This document shows positions 43,653-52,419 of a DNA stretch of 54,981 nucleotides, one piece after another. The notes beneath the pieces are model-generated. The model had not been told where the DNA came from, made no database searches, and was given only the letters and a program-made list of their open reading frames with translations. The stretch is from an uncultured Pseudophaeobacter sp. (GTDB lineage Bacteria; Pseudomonadota; Alphaproteobacteria; Rhodobacterales; Rhodobacteraceae): contig CAJQNB010000021.1 in assembly GCA_905479575.1 (NCBI GenBank), positions 1-54,981 on the forward strand, given 5' to 3'. The translations under genes were made by a program, and so were the position numbers. Within the stretch, counting starts at the first letter, position 1. The number at the start of each line of letters is the position of its first letter.

Positions 43653-43681
43653 GTATTATCGAAATAGATAATCTGTGGCAA
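43653..43681 (-). promoter_or_regulatory. arsR-arsC promoter with ArsR operator
   Basis: On the minus strand TTGCCA (43676-43681), 17 bases, TAATAC (43653-43658). The inverted repeat ATTATC-N6-GATAAT (43655-43672) fills the spacer and enters the -10 element, as expected for an ArsR binding site. The start codon follows the -10 after seven bases. Confidence 0.65.
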
Positions 43682-43787
43682 TGGTTTTATGTCCCAAAAG
43701 AACGGACACCGCAGGACCGGTAAGGAAAGGGGGGCCTCGGCACAGCTCTGATCAAGATTGCCGATCAGGGCTGCCGCCGATCAGGCG

Positions 43788-44837
43788 TTAGCTATGGGAC
43801 GGGAACCTGCTGCGGGTCCGATTGGCAAAAGCCACCAGCGACAACATGACAGGCACTTCGACCAGCACGCCGACAACGGTGGCCAGTGCGGCCCCAGAGT
43901 GCAGGCCAAACAGGCTGATCGCAACCGCCACGGCCAGCTCAAAGAAATTTGAGGTGGCGATCATTGCACAGGGGGCTGCGATGCGGTGGGGAACCTTCAG
44001 CACATGGGCGGCCCCATAGGCGAGCGCAAACATACCGTAACTTTGAATAAGGATGGGCACAGCTATCAGCGCGATCACCATGGGCTTGGCCAGAATCACC
44101 TCTCCCTGCAAACCAAACAGGATCACCACGGTGGCAATCAAACCGATGATGGACAAAGGTTTGACGCGGGCTTTAAAGGCATCAATCGCCTCTTGCCCGC
44201 CCAGAATGCGCCGGGTGATGAGGCCGGCAATCAAAGGCAGCACCACATAAAGCAGGGTGGCCAGAACCAGAGTGGACCAGGGCACCGAGATCTCTGTCAC
44301 CCCCAGCAGAAAGGCCACGATTGGGGCAAAGGCCACCACCATGATCAGATCATTCACCGAGACCTGCACCAGCGTATAGGTGGCATCCCCACGGGTGAGC
44401 TGCGACCAGACAAAAACCATGGCAGTACAGGGCGCTGCCCCCAACAGGATCAGCCCGGCGGTATATTGCGCCGCATCCTCAGGCGCGATCCAGGGGGCAA
44501 ACAGGGTGTCAAAGAACAACACCGCCAAAAAGGCCATGGTAAAGGGTTTGATCAGCCAATTGACCACGAGCGTCACCAGCAAGCCCTTGGGCTGGCGGGC
44601 AACGCCAGAGACCGCGCCAAAATCAACACCAACCATCATCGGATAGACCATGGCCCAGATCAGCACGGCCACAACCAGATTGATCGAATAGACCTCAGCT
44701 GCGGCAATGGCATTGACCACACCCGGCGCAAAAGACCCCAGTGCAATGCCTGCGGCCATCGCAAGCGCAATCCAGACGGTCAGGTAGCGTTCAAAAAATC
44801 CAATAGCAGAATCGGTCGGGGCAGGGGTGGTGCTCAT
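43788..44837 (-). CDS. acr3: Acr3 arsenite efflux permease
   Basis: 349 residues, ten membrane segments. Acr3 features are [34 protein letters not shown], the conserved Cys in [19 protein letters not shown] and the C-terminal [18 protein letters not shown]. It exports arsenite driven by the proton gradient. It lies 142 bases upstream of arsR-arsC on the same strand; the arsR promoter sits in between, so acr3 needs its own promoter in 44838-44960. Confidence 0.95.
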   Translation of the reverse strand: MSTTPAPTDSAIGFFERYLTVWIALAMAAGIALGSFAPGVVNAIAAAEVYSINLVVAVLIWAMVYPMMVGVDFGAVSGVARQPKGLLVTLVVNWLIKPFTMAFLAVLFFDTLFAPWIAPEDAAQYTAGLILLGAAPCTAMVFVWSQLTRGDATYTLVQVSVNDLIMVVAFAPIVAFLLGVTEISVPWSTLVLATLLYVVLPLIAGLITRRILGGQEAIDAFKARVKPLSIIGLIATVVILFGLQGEVILAKPMVIALIAVPILIQSYGMFALAYGAAHVLKVPHRIAAPCAMIATSNFFELAVAVAISLFGLHSGAALATVVGVLVEVPVMLSLVAFANRTRSRFPSHS

Positions 44838-44959
44838 AGATAGGTCCTTTGTGGCCAGGGCGGCCCAAAGACAGCCCGCTCACCTCCCGCATGCAGATAC
44901 AAGCACAGAGGATCCAAACCAAGGTTTTTATGCAGCCTTGTTCAGGCATCCCCTGCAAG

Positions 44960-45084
44960 CGGGTGACCCACAGCCTGATCGCTTCCCGGCTGACAACCAC
45001 GCCCCGCTCTGCCATCAGGTCTTCAACATCTGCCGTCGCTCGCGTCAGAAGGAACGCTGGATCTACCGCGACAGCTCGATCCAC
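44960..45084 (-). pseudogene. IS6-family transposase relic
   Basis: A short frame reads AFLLTRATADVEDLMAERG followed by VVVSREAIRLWVTRL, which resembles the N-terminal region of IS6-type transposases (R-D-V-E-D-L-L-A-E-R-G-x-x-V-S-x-E-T-x-R-x-W). The rest of the transposase, including the DDE triad, is absent. No terminal repeats were found. The relic sits between the arsenic locus and the sugar-acid locus and marks a past insertion or recombination point. The adjoining 44838-44959 and 45085-45160 hold nothing I can name. Confidence 0.55.
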
Positions 45085-45160
45085 GCACCACCCCCGCCGG
45101 TATGTGGATCAAGTCACATCATGTTTCTCGGAAGCAAGCCAGGTTGCACGCGTTCGCAGG

Positions 45161-46081
45161 TCAGTCCATCTGCGTTTTGCTTATCTTATCCTTCGGCATC
45201 AGCCCGCCCCGGTGACCGACGACCTGCCGGGCAATACAGTGGCCTGAAGCGACGGCCGCGTGCAGCGGCTGGCCGCTTGCCAGTGCGGCCAGGAAAGCTC
45301 CGTTGAAACTGTCCCCCGCCCCGGTCGTGTCCACCGGTGTCACCCGCGCGAAACCATCGAACTCGCTTCTCCTGCCCCCGTGCGAGGCCGCGATCCGTCC
45401 GCCGCCGTTCTTGACCACGACAGTGTCGACGCCCAGGGCGACATAGCGCATGACCGTGTCATCCGGCGTCGCGTCGCCAAAAGCCGTCCGCTCGTCGTCA
45501 AAGGACGGCAGGACGATGGTGGCGACACGCGCCATCTCGGTCAGGGCCTCTACCGCCGATTGCGGGTTTTCCCATAGCCGGGGTCTCAAGTTGGGATCGA
45601 AGGAGATCGTGCACCCCTCGCTGCGGCGTTGACGCAGAACCTCGATGAGCGCAGCACGTCCCACAGGCGGCAGGATCGCAAGGGTTATCCCGGAGACATG
45701 CAGAACATTTGCGTCTGCGGTCAACGCCAGAAGCCGGTCCGGATCGCTCGCCAGGGTTCGGGCAGCGGAGGTGTCGCGCCAGTAGGTAAAGCTGCGCTCC
45801 CCATCGTGCAGCGAAATCATGTACAAGCCGACGGACCGGGTCGGGTGGGTCAGCACCCGATCGGTCTCAAGCCCGTTTTCGGCCAAAAAGGTCGGAATGC
45901 GCTGCGACACCTCGTCGGTGCCGATGCAGGTCCCATAGGCCACGACCCAATCGGCGGGCAGGCAGGCGCGCGCGTACCATGCGGTGTTCAGCGTATCGCC
46001 GGCTATACCCATACGCCAAAGATCGCCTTTGGCAGCGGACAGCTCCAGCATACATTCCCCGATCGAGACAAGGCGCTTCAT
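45161..46081 (-). CDS. kdgK: 2-dehydro-3-deoxygluconate kinase (PfkB family)
   Basis: 306 residues from ATG 46081, with AGGAGG four bases before; ATGA overlaps the stop of the preceding gene. PfkB signatures: SIGECMLELS near the start, GIAGDTLNTAWYA, and the ATP site VDTTGAGDSFNGAFLAAL. It phosphorylates 2-keto-3-deoxygluconate to KDPG, which Entner-Doudoroff aldolase splits. The two upstream genes produce its substrate, which settles the assignment. A longer frame to 46327 is the uxuB tail in another phase. Confidence 0.9.
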   Translation of the reverse strand: MKRLVSIGECMLELSAAKGDLWRMGIAGDTLNTAWYARACLPADWVVAYGTCIGTDEVSQRIPTFLAENGLETDRVLTHPTRSVGLYMISLHDGERSFTYWRDTSAARTLASDPDRLLALTADANVLHVSGITLAILPPVGRAALIEVLRQRRSEGCTISFDPNLRPRLWENPQSAVEALTEMARVATIVLPSFDDERTAFGDATPDDTVMRYVALGVDTVVVKNGGGRIAASHGGRRSEFDGFARVTPVDTTGAGDSFNGAFLAALASGQPLHAAVASGHCIARQVVGHRGGLMPKDKISKTQMD

Positions 46082-47538
46082 GCAACCTCCTGTGCGATGA
46101 CATCCGCCATGGGACGGGTCAGCATTGCGTGAAGCAGCTCTTCGACCTGAGCCCAGAATACGTCGTCCCGCGTGAGCGCGGTTGGCACGAAGGATGCGTC
46201 GCGCAGCGCGAAAACGATCTGTGAAGCGGGCTGACCCCGTGTCATAGCACGCAGGTCTTTCGCGCGCGGGTCGCGCACCTCGTAAGCTGCACAGTCGTGG
46301 GTCGACCCGGTCAGATGGCGCATCCAAGCTGCCGTGGCAAAGGCGAACGGACGGAGGTCCTGACCTGTGCTGCTGGCGTACTGCGCGGGGGCGAGGATAC
46401 GCTGTGTGATCTTCTCCGACCCGTCCATGGCGATCTGGTAGGTCTCATGCGCCAGATGCGGATTGCAAAACCGCTCTTCGAGCTGGGCCGCGTAACCGGC
46501 GAAATCCACACCCGGCAAGGGCCGCAACGTCGCGGCGGCGGCGTAGAGGTGGCGCGAGACGAGGCGCGACAAGGCAGGATCGGCCATGACATCGCGCACG
46601 TAGCGATGCCCTGCTGCAAAACCGGTGTAGGCCAGCATCGAGTGGGCACCGTTCAGCATCCGCAGTTTCATCGCCTCGTAAGGGCGCACGTCATCTGTGA
46701 AGATCGCGCCGCCCGCCTCCCATTTCGGGCGTCCTGTCGGGAACGAATCTTCGATCACCCATTGGTGGAACCCTTCGGTCTCGATAGCGGCTTCGTCGGC
46801 ATGGCCGGTCATCCGGCTTGCAAGCGCGAGGGTTTCGAGCGTGGGGGCAGGGGTGATCCTGTCCACCATGGTCGCGGGAAAGGCCACGTCGAACGTGATG
46901 TGATCGACCAGTTCGGGTGCCGCATGGCGGCAAAAATCGATCAGCAGGCTGCGCAACACGGGACCATTGTCTGGAAGATTATCACAAGACAGAACAGTGA
47001 AGGGCGGCACGCCCGCCGCGCGGCGTTGACCTAACGCGCGGACCAGAAGACCGGCCAAACCCTGTGGTTCGGCTGGATGGGACAGGTCATGCGCGATGGC
47101 CGGGTGATCGATTGCTATGCCCCCCGTCGCCCGGTCCAGCCCGTAGCCCTTTTCCGTCACTGTGATCGAGACGATCCGTGTGGCGGGATCCTGAAGCGCG
47201 GCCTCAATCGCGGCGCGGTCGGTCTTGAGACAATGGGCCGCTGCAATGGACCCAATCACACGCGCGCGGCTGCCGGAAAAGTCCCGTTCGATGACCGTGT
47301 AGAGCCCGTTCTGCGGCTGCAGTTCGCGCGATGGTGCCTCGCTGCGCAGGCTGACCCCGACGATGCGCCAGTCGCCGCCCGAATGCTCTATCGCGTCGTC
47401 AGTATAGGCGGCTTGGTGTGCCTTGTGGAACGCGCCCAGACCCAGATGGACGATCCCCGCACCATGATTTTCACGCCGGTATGCGGGAACGCGCACGTTG
47501 TCCGGCATGCCTTCGAGTGCCATCAGCCGTGTCATCAT
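46078..47538 (-). CDS. uxuB: D-mannonate oxidoreductase / fructuronate reductase (mannitol dehydrogenase family)
   Basis: 486 residues of the long-chain mannitol dehydrogenase family. GIVHLGLGAFHKAHQA is the NAD-binding start, VTEKGYGLD follows, and the catalytic Lys-x4-Asn-x2-His is seen in KLRMLNGAHSMLAY. Members reduce D-fructuronate to D-mannonate or oxidise mannitol; coupling to uxuA and kdgK favours fructuronate. The start overlaps the uxuA stop (ATGA) and the stop overlaps the kdgK start. Confidence 0.88.
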   Translation of the reverse strand: MMTRLMALEGMPDNVRVPAYRRENHGAGIVHLGLGAFHKAHQAAYTDDAIEHSGGDWRIVGVSLRSEAPSRELQPQNGLYTVIERDFSGSRARVIGSIAAAHCLKTDRAAIEAALQDPATRIVSITVTEKGYGLDRATGGIAIDHPAIAHDLSHPAEPQGLAGLLVRALGQRRAAGVPPFTVLSCDNLPDNGPVLRSLLIDFCRHAAPELVDHITFDVAFPATMVDRITPAPTLETLALASRMTGHADEAAIETEGFHQWVIEDSFPTGRPKWEAGGAIFTDDVRPYEAMKLRMLNGAHSMLAYTGFAAGHRYVRDVMADPALSRLVSRHLYAAAATLRPLPGVDFAGYAAQLEERFCNPHLAHETYQIAMDGSEKITQRILAPAQYASSTGQDLRPFAFATAAWMRHLTGSTHDCAAYEVRDPRAKDLRAMTRGQPASQIVFALRDASFVPTALTRDDVFWAQVEELLHAMLTRPMADVIAQEVA

Positions 47539-48746
47539 GTTTGGGGTCGCCCGTGCTGCAGCCCTGCGATTACACCGCGCAATTCGGCCAGCCCCTTTAG
47601 TCGACCGATGGCCGGATAGCCTGGCTGCGCTTTGCGGTGCAAGTCATCAAGGATGTCCTGGCCGTGATCAGGACGGAACGGGATCGACCAATCGTCGCGA
47701 CCCTGCGCGCGGCGCTTGTCCTCTTCGTTCAAGGCAGCGGCGATCAGGGCCACCATGTCCGTGTCGCCCTCAAGGTGTTCATCCTCAAAGAAAGATCCGA
47801 ACAGGGCATCGCTTTCGCGTTTCACGTTGCGCAGATGCAGAAAGTGTACACGGTCGCCCAACCGTTCCATCATCCCCGGCAGGTCATTGTCCGACCGCGC
47901 CCCGAGCGAGCCGGAACACAAGGTAATCCCGTTGGCGGGCAGATCGACGGCCTGCATGACCTTCCTGTACTGCGCCTCGGTGGACATGATGCGCGGCAGG
48001 CCCAGCAGCGGCACCGGCGGATCGTCGGGATGGCAACACAGGCGCAGGCCTCTGGCTTGCGCAACGGGGGCCACTTCTTCAAGAAAATCGATCAGGTGCC
48101 GACGCAGACGGTCTTCGTCGATGGCGCTGTATTCGGCAACATGCCGGCGAACATCGTCGAGCGTGAAGCTTTCCGCCGCGCCGGGCAGGCCGAACACGAC
48201 ATTCTTGGCAAGATCTTCGCGGTGTGCCTCGCTCATCGCCTCGAAACGTGCCGTTGCCTCATCACGCAGGGCATCGTCGAAATCATCGGCGGCCCCGTCA
48301 CGTTTCAACACGTGCAGATCGAAGGCCGCGAAATCGACGAGGTCGAACCGCATGCATGTGGCACCAGAGGGCCGCGCCCATGCGAGATCCGTGCGGGTCC
48401 AGTCGAGGACAGGCATGAAATTGTAGCAAATCACCGACAGGCCGGCGTCTGCCAGATTATGAAGGCTTTGTTTATAAGCCTCGATATGGTCGCGCCATTG
48501 GCCCGTCTGTTTCTTTATATCCTCGGACACCGGCAGGCTTTCGACGACGTCCCACGCAATGCCGGAGGGGCTGCCGTCCTTCATTGTGGCGATGTCGCTT
48601 TGGCGCGCGGCAATCTCGTCCGGCGACCAGACCGCGCCTGTCGCTACGTGGTGCAAGGACGAGACGATCCCCGTCACCCCCGCTTGTCGCGTGTCGTCGA
48701 TCGACACGAGATCCTTCGGCCCGAACCAACGCCATGTCTGTTTCAT
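47535..48746 (-). CDS. uxuA: Mannonate dehydratase
   Basis: 403 residues. MKQTWRWFGPKDLVSIDDTR is the characteristic UxuA start. ICYNFMPVLDWTRTDL, CCHPDDPP, GITLCSGSLGARSDNDL and FLHLRNVKRE hold the metal and substrate residues of the TIM-barrel enzyme. It dehydrates D-mannonate to 2-keto-3-deoxy-D-gluconate. First gene of the minus-strand operon uxuA-uxuB-kdgK, divergent from the GntR gene. Confidence 0.95.
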   Translation of the reverse strand: MKQTWRWFGPKDLVSIDDTRQAGVTGIVSSLHHVATGAVWSPDEIAARQSDIATMKDGSPSGIAWDVVESLPVSEDIKKQTGQWRDHIEAYKQSLHNLADAGLSVICYNFMPVLDWTRTDLAWARPSGATCMRFDLVDFAAFDLHVLKRDGAADDFDDALRDEATARFEAMSEAHREDLAKNVVFGLPGAAESFTLDDVRRHVAEYSAIDEDRLRRHLIDFLEEVAPVAQARGLRLCCHPDDPPVPLLGLPRIMSTEAQYRKVMQAVDLPANGITLCSGSLGARSDNDLPGMMERLGDRVHFLHLRNVKRESDALFGSFFEDEHLEGDTDMVALIAAALNEEDKRRAQGRDDWSIPFRPDHGQDILDDLHRKAQPGYPAIGRLKGLAELRGVIAGLQHGRPQT

Positions 48747-48844
48747 CTCTTATCCTCCCGAGTCGCTTGGCACGGTCTTAACATAACCAACTGTTGCTGA
48801 CTAGTATGGAAGTATGGTAGATACTGTGAGGGAGGAGACGAATC
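48747..48844. promoter_or_regulatory. Divergent control region of the sugar-acid locus
   Basis: 98 bases between uxuA and gntR must hold both promoters. The direct repeat AGTATGG at 48803-48809 and 48811-48817 (8-base period), followed by GATAC, is a candidate operator of the adjacent GntR regulator. The GntR start has GGAGGAG seven bases upstream. Confidence 0.5.
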
Positions 48845-49591
48845 ATGACGGCACATAGCCCTATTGCGAATGACCTGGATCCATCTGCGGCAATCTCACC
48901 GCAGATCCATGTCCGCTTGCGCGAGGCCATCATTCGCAATCGCTATTCCCCTGGTGATAACATTTCCGAAAGCGAAATCGCGCGGGCATGTTCGGTCAGC
49001 CGCCAACCTGTCCGCGAAGCGTTCATCAAGCTGTCCAGCGAAGGTCTCGTCGCTATTCGGCCGCAGCGCGGTACCGTCATAACGAAGATCGGCTACGGCG
49101 CGGTGCTGAGTTCGCGATTCCTGCGCGAGGCGATTGAGGCGGACATCGTGGCGATCCTAGCCGCGACCCCGGATCCCGCTGTTGTCCAGGACCTTCGCGC
49201 CCAGCTTAAGGCGCAGGCGGCGGCGGTGCATGGCGATCCGCACAACTTCATCGGCATGGATGACCGCTTTCACCGCACCTTGGCCGACGCCGCCGGCAAG
49301 GCCGATGCCTGGCGCCTGATCGAGGGGCTGAAGTCCCAGATGGATCGGGTCCGATTCCTATCGCTGGGTCACTTGCCTGTCCTGAAACTGATCGAACAAC
49401 ACAAAGCGGTCGTCGACCGCATAGAGATCGGCGATTGCGCGGGGGCCAATGCGGCCATTCGGGGCCACCTGCGCGAGATTCTCAACGACCTGCCGCAGAT
49501 CCTAATGGCAAATCCCGACTTTTTCGACGTGCCGGACGGGCCCATTCCCGAACCGGTCAACGCACCCATCCAAGGAGGAGACGACACATGA
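48845..49591 (+). CDS. GntR-family regulator, FadR/UxuR subgroup
   Basis: 248 residues. The N-terminal winged helix (SESEIARACSVSRQPVREAF, EGLVAIRPQRGTVI) is followed by an all-helical FCD domain with the metal/ligand His residues (MDDRFHRTLADAAGK and later helices). FCD regulators respond to small carboxylates. It faces uxuA and its stop overlaps the TRAP binding protein start, so it is the likely local regulator of uptake and degradation. Confidence 0.9.
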   Translation: MTAHSPIANDLDPSAAISPQIHVRLREAIIRNRYSPGDNISESEIARACSVSRQPVREAFIKLSSEGLVAIRPQRGTVITKIGYGAVLSSRFLREAIEADIVAILAATPDPAVVQDLRAQLKAQAAAVHGDPHNFIGMDDRFHRTLADAAGKADAWRLIEGLKSQMDRVRFLSLGHLPVLKLIEQHKAVVDRIEIGDCAGANAAIRGHLREILNDLPQILMANPDFFDVPDGPIPEPVNAPIQGGDDT

Positions 49592-50559
49592 CATTCAACT
49601 GGAAAACAACCTTCGCAGCGGCATCCGTCGCGGCAATGTCGGCCATCCCGGCCTTCGCGCAGGACATGACACTGCAGCTGGGCCACCTCGCTAACGAGGA
49701 CAACCCGTGGCACCTGGCCTCCGTCAAGTTCGGCGAGGAACTGTCCGCGCTGACCGACGGCCGTATCGCGGTCGAGGTGTTCCCGAACGAAAGCCTCGGC
49801 AAGGAAATCGACCTGATCAACGGCATGCAACTGGGCACCGTCGACATGACGATTACCGGCGAAAGCCTGCAAAACTGGTCACCCATGGCCGCCCTGCTGG
49901 CCGTGCCCTACGCCTACCGATCAATCGAGCATATGGACGAAGTGGCGTCCGGTGACATCGGCGACCAGATCAAGGCAGAGATCATCGCGAACGCGCAGAT
50001 CCGCCCCATCGCCTATTTCGCACGCGGCCCGCGCAACCTGACGTCGAACCGCCCCATCGCCAGCCCCGACGATCTTCAGGGTCTGAAGATGCGCGTGCCG
50101 AACGTGCCGTTGTTCGTCGACACTTGGCAGGCGCTTGGCGCGAATCCCGGTCCGATGGCGTTCTCAGAGGTGTTCACCTCGCTTCAGAACGGCACTATCG
50201 AAGCGCAGGAAAACCCCCTTGCCCTGATCCGGTCCGCCAGCTTCGCCGAGGTGCAAAGCCACGTGAACCTGACAGAGCACGTACGCAGCTGGATCTATCT
50301 GACCATCGCTGAATCCAAATGGAAGCAGCTGAGCGAAGAAGATCAGGGCCACGTCATGGAAGCCGCTGCGCGTGCACAGGAGTACGAGCGTGAATTGTTC
50401 GAGCAGTCCGTCGCAGACGACCGTGCCTACCTTGAAGAGCAGGGCATGACCTTCGTCGAGGTCGACGGAGCCGCGTTTCAGGCGGCAGCCAAGGATGCGG
50501 TCTTGATGAATGTCAGCGACGAAGTCCGGCCCATCGTCGAAGGCCTCTTTACCGAGTGA
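49588..50559 (+). CDS. dctP: TRAP transporter solute-binding protein (DctP type)
   Basis: 323 residues from ATG 49588 (ATGA overlap with gntR; AGGAGGAG upstream). Signal peptide ends at PAFA-QDM. GHLANEDNPWHLASVKFGEE, KMRVPNVPLFVDTW with the carboxylate-binding Arg, and LQNGTIEAQENPLALI are DctP features. It binds an organic acid in the periplasm; in this context a hexonate or hexuronate. Confidence 0.92.
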   Translation: MTFNWKTTFAAASVAAMSAIPAFAQDMTLQLGHLANEDNPWHLASVKFGEELSALTDGRIAVEVFPNESLGKEIDLINGMQLGTVDMTITGESLQNWSPMAALLAVPYAYRSIEHMDEVASGDIGDQIKAEIIANAQIRPIAYFARGPRNLTSNRPIASPDDLQGLKMRVPNVPLFVDTWQALGANPGPMAFSEVFTSLQNGTIEAQENPLALIRSASFAEVQSHVNLTEHVRSWIYLTIAESKWKQLSEEDQGHVMEAAARAQEYERELFEQSVADDRAYLEEQGMTFVEVDGAAFQAAAKDAVLMNVSDEVRPIVEGLFTE

Positions 50560-50623
50560 TCCCTCCCCGCGGCGCCGCTTCGGTGGCGCCGCAACCGCCA
50601 CATTCACTTGCCAAGGATGTTTC

Positions 50624-51130
50624 ATGAAACCCCCCGATACGATCATTCATCTTGTGACACGGCTGGCCCAATGGGGCACCGGATTGTCCTTCGCGGTTCT
50701 GATCGTCGCCGTCCTTGTGCAAGTCACCGGTCGCCTCACCGGCATCGCCTTTGTCTGGACCGAGGAGCTCACCCGCTATGCTTTGCTGTTCATGGTAGCC
50801 TTTGGGGCGGGGCTGTCTTTCCGCTCGGGCGATCTGGTCAACGTCGATGTGATCTGCGAAAGCCTGCCCGGACGCGCGCCCTGGAACCTGCGGCTGATCG
50901 CGGCCTTGGCGACAAGCGGGCTGGCACTGTATCTGCTGCCGCACGCCTGGCGCTATACCAGCATCGGATCGATGCAGACATCCCCTGCGCTGGGTCTGCG
51001 CATGGATTTCGTTCACGTTACCGTCTTCTTGTTGCTGGTCTTCCTTCTGGTGTTCGCTGCGTTGCGTGTGCTGGGTATGGTGACTGGCAAGGAAAACGGC
51101 CTTCCCGTCAAACCCGAAGAGGACCTCTGA
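50624..51130 (+). CDS. dctQ: TRAP transporter small membrane subunit
   Basis: 168 residues from ATG 50624, preceded by AAGGAT. Four membrane segments; WTEELTRYALLFMVAFGAGL is the DctQ hallmark. It forms the membrane complex with the large subunit, which starts 3 bases after its stop. An open frame upstream to 50510 overlaps dctP and is not a likely start. Confidence 0.9.
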   Translation: MKPPDTIIHLVTRLAQWGTGLSFAVLIVAVLVQVTGRLTGIAFVWTEELTRYALLFMVAFGAGLSFRSGDLVNVDVICESLPGRAPWNLRLIAALATSGLALYLLPHAWRYTSIGSMQTSPALGLRMDFVHVTVFLLLVFLLVFAALRVLGMVTGKENGLPVKPEEDL

Positions 51131-51133
51131 CAC

Positions 51134-52411
51134 ATGGGCGTCACCGTACTGTTCCTCGTTTTCATCGGCGGCCTGATCGTTGGAATCCCCGTTGCCATCA
51201 CGCTGGGCATTTCTTCGCTTGCCTATTTGCTTTTGTCGGGCATCCCCGCCGTCGTGATGCCGCAAAAGATGTATGCCGGCATGGATGTCTTCGTGCTGTT
51301 GTCCATTCCGGGCTTCATCCTGGCAGGCAATCTGATGAACCGCGGCGGAATCACACAGCGCATCATCCGCTTCGCCAATTCGCTGGTCGGCTGGATCAGG
51401 GGCGGCCTGGGTTTGACCAACATTGCGGCCTCCATGCTGTTCGGCGGCATCACCGGCACGGCCGTGGCCGACGCCGCCTCGATCGGGGGCGTCATGATCC
51501 CTGGTATGAAGAAGGCCGGCTATCCGGCTGATTTCTCCGCCGCTGTCACGGCTGCCTCCTCTACCGTGGGGCCGATCATTCCGCCATCCGTGCCGATGAT
51601 CATCGTGGGGGCGCTGTCCGGCATATCCGTGGGGCAGATGTTTCTGGCCGGCGCCATTCCCGGCATCCTGATGGGGCTGGCGATGATGGTCACGGCCTAC
51701 GTCATCTCCCGTCGCCGCAATTTCCCACGCCAGCCGTGGCAAGGGTTCAAAGAGGTCGCAAAATCCTTCGCCGGGGCGTTCTGGGCGCTGGCAATGACGT
51801 TCCTGATCATCTACGGCTTGCTGTCCGGCCTTGCCACGCCGACTGAAACCGCCATCGTGGCGTCGGTCTATGCCTTCATCGTCGGCGCGTTCATCTACCG
51901 TGAATTGCCAGTCCGAGAACTCCCCGGCATCGTCGTCGAAAGTGGCACCTCTGCTGCAGGTATCTTGGCGCTCGTCGGGTTCGCCAACGTGTTTGGCTGG
52001 ATCCTGGTGTCGGAACGCATCCCGCAGACCATCGCGGACGGTGTACTCAGCTTCACCGACAATCGGTTCCTGGTCATTCTGCTGATCAACCTCCTGCTGC
52101 TGTTTGTTGGCATGTTCATGGAAACCATCGCCGCCCTTATCATCCTATTCGTACCGCTTCTGTCCCTGGCTGAAGCCGTCGGGATCGAACCATTGCACTT
52201 CGCTACCTTTGCAGTGCTGAACCTGATGATCGGCCTGACCACCCCGCCCGTCGGTGTCTGCCTTTTTGTTTGCGCGGGGATCGCACGGCTGCCGCTGATG
52301 CCGGTGGTCAAAGCAATCCTGCCGTTCCTGCTGACCAACATCGCGGTACTTCTGGCGGTGTCCTACATTCCTGCCCTGGCAACATGGTTGCCGTCCCTTC
52401 TGATAAAGTGA
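51134..52411 (+). CDS. dctM: TRAP transporter large permease subunit
   Basis: 425 residues, about twelve membrane segments. GGITGTAVADAASIGGVMIP, SSTVGPIIPPSVPMIIVG, TPTETAIVASVYAFIVG and GLTTPPVGVCLFVCAGIA are DctM/SiaM features. It moves the acid into the cell together with sodium ions. Confidence 0.95.
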   Translation: MGVTVLFLVFIGGLIVGIPVAITLGISSLAYLLLSGIPAVVMPQKMYAGMDVFVLLSIPGFILAGNLMNRGGITQRIIRFANSLVGWIRGGLGLTNIAASMLFGGITGTAVADAASIGGVMIPGMKKAGYPADFSAAVTAASSTVGPIIPPSVPMIIVGALSGISVGQMFLAGAIPGILMGLAMMVTAYVISRRRNFPRQPWQGFKEVAKSFAGAFWALAMTFLIIYGLLSGLATPTETAIVASVYAFIVGAFIYRELPVRELPGIVVESGTSAAGILALVGFANVFGWILVSERIPQTIADGVLSFTDNRFLVILLINLLLLFVGMFMETIAALIILFVPLLSLAEAVGIEPLHFATFAVLNLMIGLTTPPVGVCLFVCAGIARLPLMPVVKAILPFLLTNIAVLLAVSYIPALATWLPSLLIK

Positions 52412-52419
52412 GGTTCCCG

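Noticed and set aside
47637..48800. 387-codon + strand frame opposite uxuA
   Set aside because: Antisense shadow of a clear mannonate dehydratase.
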